Shown here piece after piece: positions 1 to 8,083 of a stretch of 32,310 nt of DNA. The number at the start of each line of letters is the position of its first letter. Position 1 is the first letter of the stretch. The notes beneath the pieces are model-generated. The model was not told the DNA's origin and searched no databases. It was given only the letters and a program-made list of their open reading frames with translations. Source of the DNA: Clostridia bacterium (GTDB lineage Bacteria; Bacillota; Clostridia; Oscillospirales; Acutalibacteraceae); the NCBI GenBank assembly GCA_900768075.1, contig CAAGBN010000078.1, positions 1 through 32,310 of the forward strand, in the 5' to 3' direction. Both the position numbers and the translations under genes were made by a program.

Positions 1-89
1 CTTGATACATTAAAGAAGCGACACATTTCGCTTATTGAATATTTATCCTTATGACGATAGACAACCATATATTTTACACTTGTTCTCAC
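1..89 (-). CDS. IS3-family transposase OrfB (DDE integrase), N-terminal fragment cut by the window edge
   Basis: The minus strand reads from a possible GTG at 89, overlapping the orfA stop codon in the -1 frame. It encodes 29 residues including VKYMVVYRHKDKYSISEMCR followed by FFNVS. The segment K-Y-x2-I/V-Y...YSISEMCRFF-x-VS is the characteristic start of IS3-family OrfB, the catalytic integrase-like subunit; the DDE residues lie off the window. In this family OrfB is commonly made as an OrfAB fusion by -1 frameshifting. I do not see a strong A6G-type slippery site here, so a separate start at the overlap is equally possible. Confidence 0.75.
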   Translation of the reverse strand, partial: MRTSVKYMVVYRHKDKYSISEMCRFFNVS

Positions 90-421
90 TTCCTTTCTGT
101 GAGCGAGAGAAAATCCCGCATCAATTCATTTTCCATTTCCAATGATTTAATTTTACTGTCTTTGCGTGCGATTATGTATTTTAGTTCTTGGATTTTCATG
201 TCCTCAGTTACAACATAATACTTAGGTGGTCTACCTTTCTTCTTTATCGATACACCCATAGATAATTTTCTTTGTTTTTCATTATACGAGCAAAAAAATT
301 CTTTTATTTGATTTTTGCTATATCCAAGTATTTCCGCCATTTCACGATGTGTTAGTCCTTGTTTTTTCATTTCCAATAGTTTTTCTTTATGTTGTTGTAT
401 TTTCTTGTATTCTCTCTTCAT
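86..421 (-). CDS. IS3-family transposase OrfA (helix-turn-helix and leucine-zipper subunit)
   Basis: This 111-residue protein has an N-terminal helix-turn-helix around residues 20-45 (LTHREMAEILGYSKNQIKEF). A basic GRPPKY stretch follows, then a C-terminal coiled coil ending ENELMRDFLSLTERK, which is typical of the IS150-like branch of IS3. OrfA binds the terminal repeats and regulates or, fused to OrfB, forms the transposase. I chose the ATG at 421 because AGGAGG (429-434) lies 7 nt upstream. The frame stays open to a GTG at 472, but that start lies upstream of the predicted transcription start. The C-terminus overlaps orfB. Confidence 0.8.
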   Translation of the reverse strand: MKREYKKIQQHKEKLLEMKKQGLTHREMAEILGYSKNQIKEFFCSYNEKQRKLSMGVSIKKKGRPPKYYVVTEDMKIQELKYIIARKDSKIKSLEMENELMRDFLSLTERK

Positions 422-426
422 AGCAA

Positions 427-460
427 AACCTCCTATGGTTTGATTATACCATAGGAGGTT
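427..460 (-). promoter_or_regulatory. Inverted repeat masking the orfA ribosome binding site in read-through RNA
   Basis: A perfect 13-bp inverted repeat (AACCTCCTATGGT at 427-439 and its complement at 448-460, 8-nt loop) contains the orfA Shine-Dalgarno in one arm and the -10 box in and beside the loop. RNA started outside the IS carries both arms and would hide AGGAGG. RNA started at the IS's own promoter lacks the first arm and leaves AGGAGG free. Confidence 0.6.
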
Positions 461-472
461 CTTCTTTTTCAC
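443..472 (-). promoter_or_regulatory. IS transposase promoter (extended -10)
   Basis: On the minus strand GTGAAA (467-472) is followed after 18 bp by TATAAT (443-448), preceded by TGG as in an extended -10. The predicted start near 436 gives a very short leader that carries AGGAGG almost at its 5' end. Confidence 0.55.
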
Positions 473-473
473 T

Positions 474-490
474 GTCCGTTTTTAACGGAC
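474..490. repeat. 7-bp inverted repeat near the IS end
   Basis: GTCCGTT (474-480) and AACGGAC (484-490) form a short hairpin with a TTT loop just inside the presumed IS terminus. It may be part of the transposase binding site or the terminal inverted repeat. There is no U-run, so it is unlikely to be a terminator. Confidence 0.4.
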
Positions 491-527
491 CTGTTCATTT
501 CGAGGGGGAATTTGCTATTTACTATTA

Positions 528-3500
528 TTAATAGTGAGCTTTACCGCAAGCGCATACAGGATTAATCTTAAAGAGTTTCCAGAAGAACTTGAGAATACTG
601 TAAATGAACTTCATAAAGCCGCTATCCTTATGACAGATACAACCGTCTGCTTTGCTGTTGATGCTTTCCATGCTATCCTTACAGCCGTTGTCGCAGATAC
701 CGTCACCGTCATTATCCTTATGATCAAGTGCAGGCTGTGTATATTTGCCATTTGCATTTTCGCTGTAGCTACATCTTGTACATTCGTAGTAATAAACAAC
801 TTCATCAGTATCTTCGTGATGTCCGGGCATTGTGCAAGTTGCCTTTGTAGCAGCAATCTTCTTGAGATTGTTACCCTCTTTACCGTAGTTTGCTCTATCG
901 TGAGCACCTGCAATTACAGGGATATCTTCCTTTTCTACCTTGTCGCACTTAGCACAAGTTCTTTCCTGTCTGCCGATTACTGCACAAGTTGCTTCCTTAG
1001 TAACCTTATATGCTGACCAAGAGTGCTGACCCTTTTCAGTGCTGAGACCGTATGTTGAAACTATATCAATTGCATTACCGTCTTTATCTGTAAGTTCGAA
1101 GTCTGTTGTTGTAGCATCAAATGTTGTGAAGTCACCGCACTTTGCGCACTTGAATACAATGTAATCATACTTGTCGCAAACGTCTCTCACGATTGTATCA
1201 GCTACCCACTCGTGTACACCGGGCTCTGTCTTTATTTCAGCACCACCACAATTGTTTGTACACTTGCACATATAGGTGTAACCTGTTGAACATGAACCTG
1301 AAACAAGTGTCCAGATCTTCTCACCATTGTCATCTGTTGCCCAAACGTGCTTTGACTTGTCTTGATTCTCTGTCTTGAGATCATAGTTAGCACAATTTAC
1401 ACAATAGCTGATGCTCTTACCTTCATCTTTACATGTAGGTTCAAAAACAAGTGCATCATCGAAGTCTTCAGGCTTGTAGTTCCACGCTGTTGTATCGAAG
1501 CCATACTCTGTCATGCTATGACCTGTAGCAGGCTCGCCTTCCTTAGTAACTTCCTTATTACAAGCTGAACAGGTCTGAGCTAATACTTCTGCATTGTAAC
1601 AGTCAGCAGGAGTCTTTTGTGTCCAAGCAGTCTCATCAAGTACGTGATTACCTGTTGCTTCGCCGTATTCGCCTTTACACACGCTACAAACTGCTTTATC
1701 TGAACAAGTAGCTGTACCGCCTGAGCATTTTTCAGTTTTTAACTTATAACCGCAACCATCAACTGTACAATAATATGAGTGAGTACCGTCGTTGTTTGAT
1801 GTTGCATTTTCAGCAGTAATATGCTCATTTGCAGGCTTTTCGTTCTTTGTCCATGTTGCACCACATGTTTCATCAGGACAAGCATAGCTGTCATAGCCCT
1901 TTGTTGTGCAAGTGGGAGCTACTGTTTCAACAAATGTTTCTTCGTCTGAATATGTCTTTGTTGTGTTGTTGCCGCATACACAAGCATTTGCATGACTGTG
2001 AACACCGTTCTTTGTTTCAGCCTTGTAAGTGAATTCACACTTTTCACCGCCTGTAATAACAGCAACGTCATCTTCGTTGTATTCTACTTTATATTCAACC
2101 TGTACACCGTCTACTACAATACCACTATCGCCACAACCGTTAATACAAAGCTTGCTGTGATAAAGCATTACTGTATCATAAGTGTAAGCACCTGTGAAAT
2201 TATGACCTTTAGCCTTATAACCACTAATATCAGCAGGAAGTGTTGTGTATTCACAATCATCATACTTACAATATTCATAATCGGGGTTACCGTCTACCTC
2301 ACAAGTAGCTGCCTTATAAGCAACTGAAACTTTATCGTGACTGCGCTTAGAAATCTTTGTTGCAGTTTCGTTTGCAAAAACCTCTGTTGCATCTGCATCT
2401 TTGAAATACTTCTTGCAATTAGCACAATACCAATATTCGTAGTTACCTGCATTGTAACAGTCAGCTGCCTTTGCAGGTGTATGTGTAAGTTCGTGACCTG
2501 ACTTGGAGTTTTCAAGTTCCCAGGTTTCTCCATCGTTTTTACCGCTACCCTTTGATGATTCAACCTTACATACATCTGCTCTTGAACATACATAGTAGTA
2601 GGTTTCATTTGTTACACAGTCGCCTTCTGTTGCTCTGTACTTAATGAAATCTTCTGAATTCTGATCAGGCTTTACCCAATTGTGGCCGAGACCTGAACCA
2701 CTCTGGAACTTTCTTGTTGTTGCGTCACCGTAAATTTCCTTTGATGACTTAGCGCAATCTTCATATGAGCATGATGAGTAGTACCAAGCAGCTGTGTTAC
2801 AAGTAGCTTCTGCTGCAAGATATCTATCTTCTACCTTGTTCTGCCATACGTGCATTCTTACTTCACCGTTGGAGTATGTAGCCTGGCCTGTATAAACTTC
2901 ACCGTCAGCTATATCCTTAGCGTTCTTATCGCAACGTGAGCAGTCATAGTAGTAAATGTTTGCATGTTCACAGTTTGCTGCATCTTTAAGATGAGCTGCG
3001 TCATAAATCTTTTCTGTGTAATCGTGACCGAGAGCGTCTGTGTAGTCGTCTTTCCATGTGTAAGCACAAACATCACACTCATAAAGTGTATAACCCTGTT
3101 CTGTACATGTGGGACTTGCTACGCCTGCCTGCTTCTCCCACTCAACACAGTTAACATCTCTTGTTTCTGCACATGTCCAACCGTCTGTGTTGCTGTTGAG
3201 ACATTTCTCTGTGTGTGTACCGTTGTTGTTATTTACAGCGTTACCCCATTTGTGTGTAAGCGCAGTATTAGGCTTCTCGAATGTATTAGTAGCATCTTCG
3301 CTTGACTTCTTACAGTCAGGATTTGAACAATAAGCATAGTATGTTTCGTTTACACCGCACTTAGCCTGAGTAGCAATGTAGAGATACTCGTCTGTGCATA
3401 TGTAATCGTGAGGTGTCTTTGTATCGGGCTTCTCATATGTTTCAGTGCTGAATTCGCTTTCGCAATTGATACAGTACTTATAGTATGTTTCGTTAGCGAT

Positions 3501-6500
3501 ACAAGTAGCGTCTGTTGCTTTCTTGAGATACTTTTCTGTGCCTGTGATATTGTGAGCAGCCTTGTCGCCGTAAGCTATGTTACAGAACTGACATTCAGCC
3601 TGAGCTGTACATGTAGCTTCGCCGCCTGAGCAGTCTTCTGTCTTCACATAACCACAAGTATTACATGTTGCTGTATGCTTGCCTGCTTCTGTGTTTGTAT
3701 ATGTCCAATCTGAACAAGCAACGCTTGCATTCTTTGTTGTACCGAAACCGTATTCGCCACAACCGTTTGCACATGCGAATGAGTGTGTACCATTATTGTT
3801 GTTTTTAGCAGTACCATTGAAGTTGTGACCCTTGGGGCCTTCGCCGATAACTGTATAGCCGTGACCGCAATCTGAACACTTGTATGTTGTAAGTTCAGCT
3901 GCTTCACATGTTGCATTCTTATGATCTGCAACTACATAGTTACATTCTGAGCTTTCTGTTCTGCCGCAGACTGTACATGAACGAGTCTGTGTAGCCTTTT
4001 CTGTAGCTGAGCCACCAACTGTTGTCCAAGCTGACCAGTCGTGAGCTTCAGCAGCGGGAGTGTAGTTACACTTTGTACAAGTGTGGCTGTGTGTTGCAGC
4101 GTCATCCTTTGTCCAAGCGCCGTATTCACAAGCTTTTTCGTTACCTGTAGCTGTACAATCATTGTTTACACACTTCTGAACGTGTGTACCGTTGTTGTTT
4201 GTTACATAATCACCTGAGAAGTTGTGTTTGAGAGCTGAACCAACATCCGTTACTGTATCAACACCAACATTACAGTTGTAATCACACTTAGCTGTCTTTG
4301 TACCGTCAACACCGCACTTAGCGTCGCCGTTTGATACATAGTTTGTATACTTATGAGAAATCTGTGAGCCTGTATCAGTGATTGTATCTTCTTCACCGCA
4401 ACCGTTGTCACACTTAGCAGTCTTTGTACCGTCAGCTGTACATGTAGCGTCACCGTTTGATGTGTATGTTGTATATGAGTGCTCAAGAGCCTTTATTACT
4501 GTACCGGTTTCAAGCTTAGTGTTACAATCTGCACACCATGTGTCACCAGTGTAACCTGCAACTTCACATTTAGCGTCTTTAGCATCTCTGATTTCTGTAT
4601 TATCGTGGTTGTTGGGGTCAATTTCGCCTGTGATTGTCTTTGTTTCAAGACATGCGCATAAGTAGTATGTTTCACCAGGAGTTACACAAGTAGCTGTTGA
4701 AGCAGGATGGTTTTCATCTTCAATGAAATTATGTTTTGCAGTGATTGTTGCAGGGCCACCGTCTGCACCATACTTACAGTTTGCTCTGTTACAAGCAACA
4801 GTATGAACACCATCGATACCTGTTGATGATTTAGTAACAACAGTTTCATAGTTATGACCGAGAGCGGGAACAGACTCACCGTTTACATCAGGGAAAGCTG
4901 CGCCGTTGTTCCATGCATAACCACAATCGTCACAAGTCTTTCTGATAGTACCGGGATTTACGCAGTCAGCAAGAGATACATTTGTATAGGTGATATTACC
5001 GTGTTCTTTGCTGCTGAACTGAGCTGTTACAACGAGGTCTTCTGTTACATTTGAGAAGTCTTTATCCCAACCTGTGAATTCGTATTCATAGTTCTCGTCA
5101 GCGTCCCTTGGAGGAGCTGCGGGAGCTGTTGCGGCTGTGCCGGGAGTAACACTCTGAGTCTTGATAACTGTACCGTCGTAGTTCTTGAACTGAACTGTTA
5201 ACTGCTGAACCCAAGTAGCGTATACAGTATCGCTAGCCTCAAGGCCTGCAACTGATGTGATAGTATTGCCTTCGCTGTCAACCCAACCTGTGAAGGTGTA
5301 ACCTGCTCTTGTGGGGTTGAGTGTAAGAGCTGTTGTATCGCCTACATAGAAGGGTACGCGGATAACTGCATAGTCTTTTGCGTATGCGTCGTATACAGAT
5401 TTCTTGTATAAACCGATATTTGAGTATGTTGCTGTACCTTCTGCCGTGCCGCAAATACCTACACGGAAACCAACCTTTGTACAACCTTCAGGAACGGTGA
5501 ATGTTATAGGAGCACCATTATATACGCCTATATGAGGAGCATTCTGTACTGTGCTGGTAACACCCTCACCCGCATCGTTATAGAAGAATACAAAAGCCTG
5601 ATATGTGTCGTTAGTTGATGTTACATCATATGTAAAGATGTACTCTTCGCCTGCTGTAACGGGAACTGTATAATTAGTATTGCCGCCACCATATATAGTG
5701 TAAGCATCACTCTTACCTGTTACTGCGATAGTACCATTCATGATGTCAACATTTAAAGCGGTTGCGTTGCTATTAACACTGTTTGAGTCTGTCTTTGCCC
5801 ACTCTGCAAGTGAGAAGAGGTTGTCGTAACCGATATCAAGAGGTAATGATCTCCACTCTGATACGAGGTTGGTGCTTTCGCTGATGGTAACATTATTAGC
5901 AATAACATTACCTGCTGCGTCAGTAAGCTGAGTCTCGCCGCTGTCTAATAAGCCGTTCTTGTTGCTATCTATGTACCAACCCTCAAATTCGTAGTTAGTT
6001 CTTGCAGGAACATCGAGCTTACCTGAAAGAGTTGTGCCTGATGTTACAGTCTTTGTCACAGGTCTTGTTGTCCAGGAGTCAACCCCAACTGCTGTGTTAC
6101 GCTCTGCGGGGTAAACAGCGATATCATTAAACCAAATAGTTGAACCTGCAGTAGCAGAATCATTATCGAAACGGATTTCAGCCTTAGCTGCATTTGCCGG
6201 AGCAGTAAAGGTTACTGAGCATAAACCATTACTACTGAATCTCTTATTGTTGAAAGTATTGGAGCCATTATTTGTTCCTACAACAGGATTATTATTAGCA
6301 TCATACCAGAAAAGGAATACCTCTGATGTAGGAGCACCGTCTACAGAGCTTGTGATATTGAATCTTACAGTATAATCCTTGCCGCCTGTAACGGGCATTG
6401 AATACATTGTATCCTTATGATTACCTGAGTATGAAGAACTTGTTGTAACTTCATTACCTGCACCATTCTTGTAAATTCTAACAGTATCATTATTTTCAAA

Positions 6501-7625
6501 AATAACCTCGCCAGTGGTACCATTACCAACAGCTACACTCGATGCTGACTGTGCCCAGTCGTTGATTGAGAAAAGGTTTTCGTATGTAACGTTAACGTTT
6601 CTCTTTGTAAGATTGTTTGCAGCAGTATTGAATGCACTTGCATATGAAGCAATCTGAGTACCCCAAGTAGGAGCGTTAGTAACACTTGTGTAATTCTTGG
6701 GATTGTAGTTAATGAAGTTGTTCGCAGCATTTACGAAGTTGCGGATTGATTCAGTTGTATACTCACCTGCATTATTATAAACTATTGCTTTTTTATTATA
6801 AATTGTCTGTGTAATGAAATCTGTATAGGCCTTGAAGTTCATTACATAGATAGTACTTGTTGTTGTGCCTTGGAAGGTTGTGCTACGGTTATGGAATTCC
6901 CAACCGAGCTTATATGCCTTAACCCATTCGCTTGAGCTCAATGTGCCGCCGTATTCAAGAGTAGTAGCAACGAATTCCCACTGACCGTTACTTCGTGAGT
7001 TGAACGCTGCACCGCTGGTAGTAGTCTGAGCTGACATATATGCGCCTTCAGATGCACCCTTCATAATATAGAAGAAGCATGAGTCATTAGCAGCAATACC
7101 CTTCCAGTAACCGGGATTGAATGTAAATTCACTTGTATTTGAAGTTAACTTTGCATACTGAAATCCCATTTTATTACCACTATTTGCGTCACCCTGGAAC
7201 AGAAGACCGAAACGAGGTTTGTCACCGCTACCGTCATATCTGAGAACCATTGAAGGATATACAACAGATACATTCTGATCTGTATTCGGTACACCTGTGA
7301 AATATGAACCCATATTAATATCTGTTACTGTCTGTGTGCTTACTGAAAGAATCTTTTTGAAATATTCGTTTCTGTTAGCTTCAGTATTGTAACCTGAATT
7401 AACGTCACCATTACCGTAAATTTTATACTGATAGTATGTTGTTGAAGCTGAGGTGTCAGGTGCATTTGTGTTAATCTGATCAAGCAGAGCCCTATTAGTT
7501 GCTGCAACAGACGCACCTGCATCAACAGCCTCTGTTTCTGTTGGTGCAACAAATACCCAACAGCTCATAAGCATAAGAACTGTTAATACTAATGATAAAG
7601 ATTTCTTAAAATAATTCTTTTTCAT
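528..7625 (-). CDS. Giant secreted surface protein: carbohydrate-binding-like modules, InlB-type repeats, Cys-rich repeats
   Basis: A 2365-residue protein with a Sec signal peptide (about 1-34, KK then a hydrophobic core) and start context AGGGGG before the ATG. Modules, with approximate residues: a unique domain (35-268); a helical FIVAR-like stretch (270-345); two related jelly-roll-like domains starting ENLFSINDWA and DNLFSLAEWA (349-507, 596-744); three InlB/Listeria-Bacteroides-type repeats with the YxFxGW signature (about 517-592, 749-804, 805-868). From about 877 to 2300 it is built of 40-50-residue repeats with CxxC or Cx2-4C pairs, conserved HxY/HNF and ATCxxxG motifs. A single DNDGDGICD calcium-type loop (2304-2312) precedes a Cys pair, an aromatic amphipathic helix (FIYSILKFFWKLFKIN) and a final CACGKAHY. 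I see no catalytic domain, LPXTG, SLH or full dockerin. An adhesin, glycan-binding or surface-scaffold role is inferred. Confidence 0.8.
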   Translation of the reverse strand: MKKNYFKKSLSLVLTVLMLMSCWVFVAPTETEAVDAGASVAATNRALLDQINTNAPDTSASTTYYQYKIYGNGDVNSGYNTEANRNEYFKKILSVSTQTVTDINMGSYFTGVPNTDQNVSVVYPSMVLRYDGSGDKPRFGLLFQGDANSGNKMGFQYAKLTSNTSEFTFNPGYWKGIAANDSCFFYIMKGASEGAYMSAQTTTSGAAFNSRSNGQWEFVATTLEYGGTLSSSEWVKAYKLGWEFHNRSTTFQGTTTSTIYVMNFKAYTDFITQTIYNKKAIVYNNAGEYTTESIRNFVNAANNFINYNPKNYTSVTNAPTWGTQIASYASAFNTAANNLTKRNVNVTYENLFSINDWAQSASSVAVGNGTTGEVIFENNDTVRIYKNGAGNEVTTSSSYSGNHKDTMYSMPVTGGKDYTVRFNITSSVDGAPTSEVFLFWYDANNNPVVGTNNGSNTFNNKRFSSNGLCSVTFTAPANAAKAEIRFDNDSATAGSTIWFNDIAVYPAERNTAVGVDSWTTRPVTKTVTSGTTLSGKLDVPARTNYEFEGWYIDSNKNGLLDSGETQLTDAAGNVIANNVTISESTNLVSEWRSLPLDIGYDNLFSLAEWAKTDSNSVNSNATALNVDIMNGTIAVTGKSDAYTIYGGGNTNYTVPVTAGEEYIFTYDVTSTNDTYQAFVFFYNDAGEGVTSTVQNAPHIGVYNGAPITFTVPEGCTKVGFRVGICGTAEGTATYSNIGLYKKSVYDAYAKDYAVIRVPFYVGDTTALTLNPTRAGYTFTGWVDSEGNTITSVAGLEASDTVYATWVQQLTVQFKNYDGTVIKTQSVTPGTAATAPAAPPRDADENYEYEFTGWDKDFSNVTEDLVVTAQFSSKEHGNITYTNVSLADCVNPGTIRKTCDDCGYAWNNGAAFPDVNGESVPALGHNYETVVTKSSTGIDGVHTVACNRANCKYGADGGPATITAKHNFIEDENHPASTATCVTPGETYYLCACLETKTITGEIDPNNHDNTEIRDAKDAKCEVAGYTGDTWCADCNTKLETGTVIKALEHSYTTYTSNGDATCTADGTKTAKCDNGCGEEDTITDTGSQISHKYTNYVSNGDAKCGVDGTKTAKCDYNCNVGVDTVTDVGSALKHNFSGDYVTNNNGTHVQKCVNNDCTATGNEKACEYGAWTKDDAATHSHTCTKCNYTPAAEAHDWSAWTTVGGSATEKATQTRSCTVCGRTESSECNYVVADHKNATCEAAELTTYKCSDCGHGYTVIGEGPKGHNFNGTAKNNNNGTHSFACANGCGEYGFGTTKNASVACSDWTYTNTEAGKHTATCNTCGYVKTEDCSGGEATCTAQAECQFCNIAYGDKAAHNITGTEKYLKKATDATCIANETYYKYCINCESEFSTETYEKPDTKTPHDYICTDEYLYIATQAKCGVNETYYAYCSNPDCKKSSEDATNTFEKPNTALTHKWGNAVNNNNGTHTEKCLNSNTDGWTCAETRDVNCVEWEKQAGVASPTCTEQGYTLYECDVCAYTWKDDYTDALGHDYTEKIYDAAHLKDAANCEHANIYYYDCSRCDKNAKDIADGEVYTGQATYSNGEVRMHVWQNKVEDRYLAAEATCNTAAWYYSSCSYEDCAKSSKEIYGDATTRKFQSGSGLGHNWVKPDQNSEDFIKYRATEGDCVTNETYYYVCSRADVCKVESSKGSGKNDGETWELENSKSGHELTHTPAKAADCYNAGNYEYWYCANCKKYFKDADATEVFANETATKISKRSHDKVSVAYKAATCEVDGNPDYEYCKYDDCEYTTLPADISGYKAKGHNFTGAYTYDTVMLYHSKLCINGCGDSGIVVDGVQVEYKVEYNEDDVAVITGGEKCEFTYKAETKNGVHSHANACVCGNNTTKTYSDEETFVETVAPTCTTKGYDSYACPDETCGATWTKNEKPANEHITAENATSNNDGTHSYYCTVDGCGYKLKTEKCSGGTATCSDKAVCSVCKGEYGEATGNHVLDETAWTQKTPADCYNAEVLAQTCSACNKEVTKEGEPATGHSMTEYGFDTTAWNYKPEDFDDALVFEPTCKDEGKSISYCVNCANYDLKTENQDKSKHVWATDDNGEKIWTLVSGSCSTGYTYMCKCTNNCGGAEIKTEPGVHEWVADTIVRDVCDKYDYIVFKCAKCGDFTTFDATTTDFELTDKDGNAIDIVSTYGLSTEKGQHSWSAYKVTKEATCAVIGRQERTCAKCDKVEKEDIPVIAGAHDRANYGKEGNNLKKIAATKATCTMPGHHEDTDEVVYYYECTRCSYSENANGKYTQPALDHKDNDGDGICDNGCKDSMESINSKADGCICHKDSGFMKFIYSILKFFWKLFKINPVCACGKAHY

Positions 7626-7817
7626 TTTTGAATTTCCCCCTTAAATCAAGAAGATTTTCTGATGGCCTTTGAGTTTTTTGCCATCGGAATATTTAATAAT
7701 ACTGAAAGGCTTAAACCGATGCTTTCCGAACACAACTGACCTCCCTGTGCTTTTAGCCGGATGCTCTGATTTTCACACTTTCACGGTAAAAGGGTGCACT
7801 CACCCCTATAATTACAC
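7626..7817 (-). promoter_or_regulatory. Long structured 5' leader of the giant secreted-protein gene
   Basis: The promoter at 7824-7852 predicts a leader of about 190 nt. On the minus strand it can form GGGTG/CACCC near the 5' end, then UCCG...CGGA enclosing CACA/UGUG. After that come two mutually exclusive pairings: AUCGG with CCGAU, or GAUGGC with GCCAUC (about 7663-7686), which share the GAU. That is the kind of switching seen in riboswitches. I could not match it to a class I know; the c-di-GMP-I core is not present in recognisable form. No U-run follows the last hairpin, so control would more likely be on translation. Confidence 0.4.
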
Positions 7818-7823
7818 ATTCTC

Positions 7824-7852
7824 ATTATAGATTATGCTAAAAAATAAATCAA
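7824..7852 (-). promoter_or_regulatory. Sigma-A-type promoter of the giant secreted-protein gene
   Basis: On the minus strand TTGATT (7847-7852), a 17-bp spacer and TATAAT (7824-7829). The predicted start is near 7817. Confidence 0.7.
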
Positions 7853-7941
7853 TAGAATTTTGAAAAAACTGTTAATTGAGCAAGTAAAAATTATGATGTC
7901 AAATTTGTGCAAGTTGACAAGGTAAGCGGTAAAGGCAGGTC

Positions 7942-8016
7942 GGGGCTCCACGAAATCGCAAGGCGATTTCAGGCGGCGAAGCCGCCATGCCGAATTCCAT
8001 TCGGCAGTGGAGCCCC
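7942..8016. repeat. Perfect cloverleaf (four-way junction) DNA element
   Basis: This stands in the 458-bp gene-free stretch between the giant gene and spoIIID. A 10-bp closing stem (GGGGCTCCAC 7942-7951 with GTGGAGCCCC 8007-8016) encloses three hairpins, each fully complementary with a 3-nt loop. They are GAAATCGC/GCGATTTC (7952-7970), GGCGGC/GCCGCC (7972-7986) and TGCCGAAT/ATTCGGCA (7988-8006). Only two unpaired A residues (7971, 7987) separate the arms. It lacks tRNA features (no 7-bp acceptor, T-loop or anticodon loop). It could be a dispersed REP/MITE-like element, a structured RNA or a cruciform protein site. The rest of this intergenic stretch holds the giant gene's leader and promoter and the spoIIID promoter. 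Confidence 0.8.
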
Positions 8017-8033
8017 CTTGCACAGACTGAAAG

Positions 8034-8062
8034 TTCTATTCTCAAGCCTGCCGTCATATACT
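8034..8062 (+). promoter_or_regulatory. Sigma-E-like promoter of spoIIID
   Basis: TTCTATT (8034-8040), a 14-bp spacer and CATATACT (8055-8062) resemble the mother-cell sigma-E consensus (-35 KMATATT, -10 CATACANT). The Bacillus subtilis spoIIID gene is sigma-E dependent. The -10 fits 7 of 8 positions; the -35 is weaker. The cloverleaf ends 17 bp upstream of the -35. Confidence 0.4.
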
Positions 8063-8083
8063 ATATCCCGAGGGGGCATAGAT

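Larger units (their letters stand above)
1..497 (-). mobile_element. IS3-family insertion sequence, transposase-start end only (continues left of the window)
   Basis: OrfA and the first 29 codons of orfB lie in the order and relative frame typical of IS3-family elements, on the minus strand. The outer end is placed tentatively at position 497, where the minus strand begins TGAACAGGTCCGTT; IS3 elements usually start with TG. The other end and any target duplication are outside the window, so the boundary is an inference. The element sits about 30 bp beyond the stop codon of the giant secreted-protein gene and in the same orientation, so that gene's transcript would run into it. I see no terminator between them. 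Confidence 0.75.

Noticed and set aside
2301..2400. Cellulosome dockerin at the end of the giant protein
   Set aside because: Only one DNDGDGICD loop is present near residue 2304 (DNA about 690-720); dockerins need two such segments with helix pairs.
528..4990. CRISPR-like or other regularly spaced repeat array
   Set aside because: The repetition is at protein level with variable spacing and diverged DNA; no identical repeats with unique spacers.
534..6730. Many open frames on the plus strand and in other minus frames inside the giant gene
   Set aside because: They are shadows of a long repetitive coding sequence: no ribosome sites, low-complexity Cys/Leu/Gln-rich translations, and no family resemblance.
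7626..7817. c-di-GMP-I riboswitch before the giant gene
   Set aside because: Small similarities (CACAGGG, CCGAUGGCAAA) appear in the wrong order, and the conserved core and GNRA/receptor pair are not recognisable.
7942..8016. tRNA gene suggested by the cloverleaf fold
   Set aside because: The closing stem is 10 bp, the loops are only 3 nt, and there is no anticodon loop, T-loop consensus or CCA end.
7832..8023. Open frames running through the cloverleaf on both strands
   Set aside because: The frames only exist because the element has few stops. They lack starts with ribosome sites, and the plus-strand one is just an upstream extension of spoIIID.
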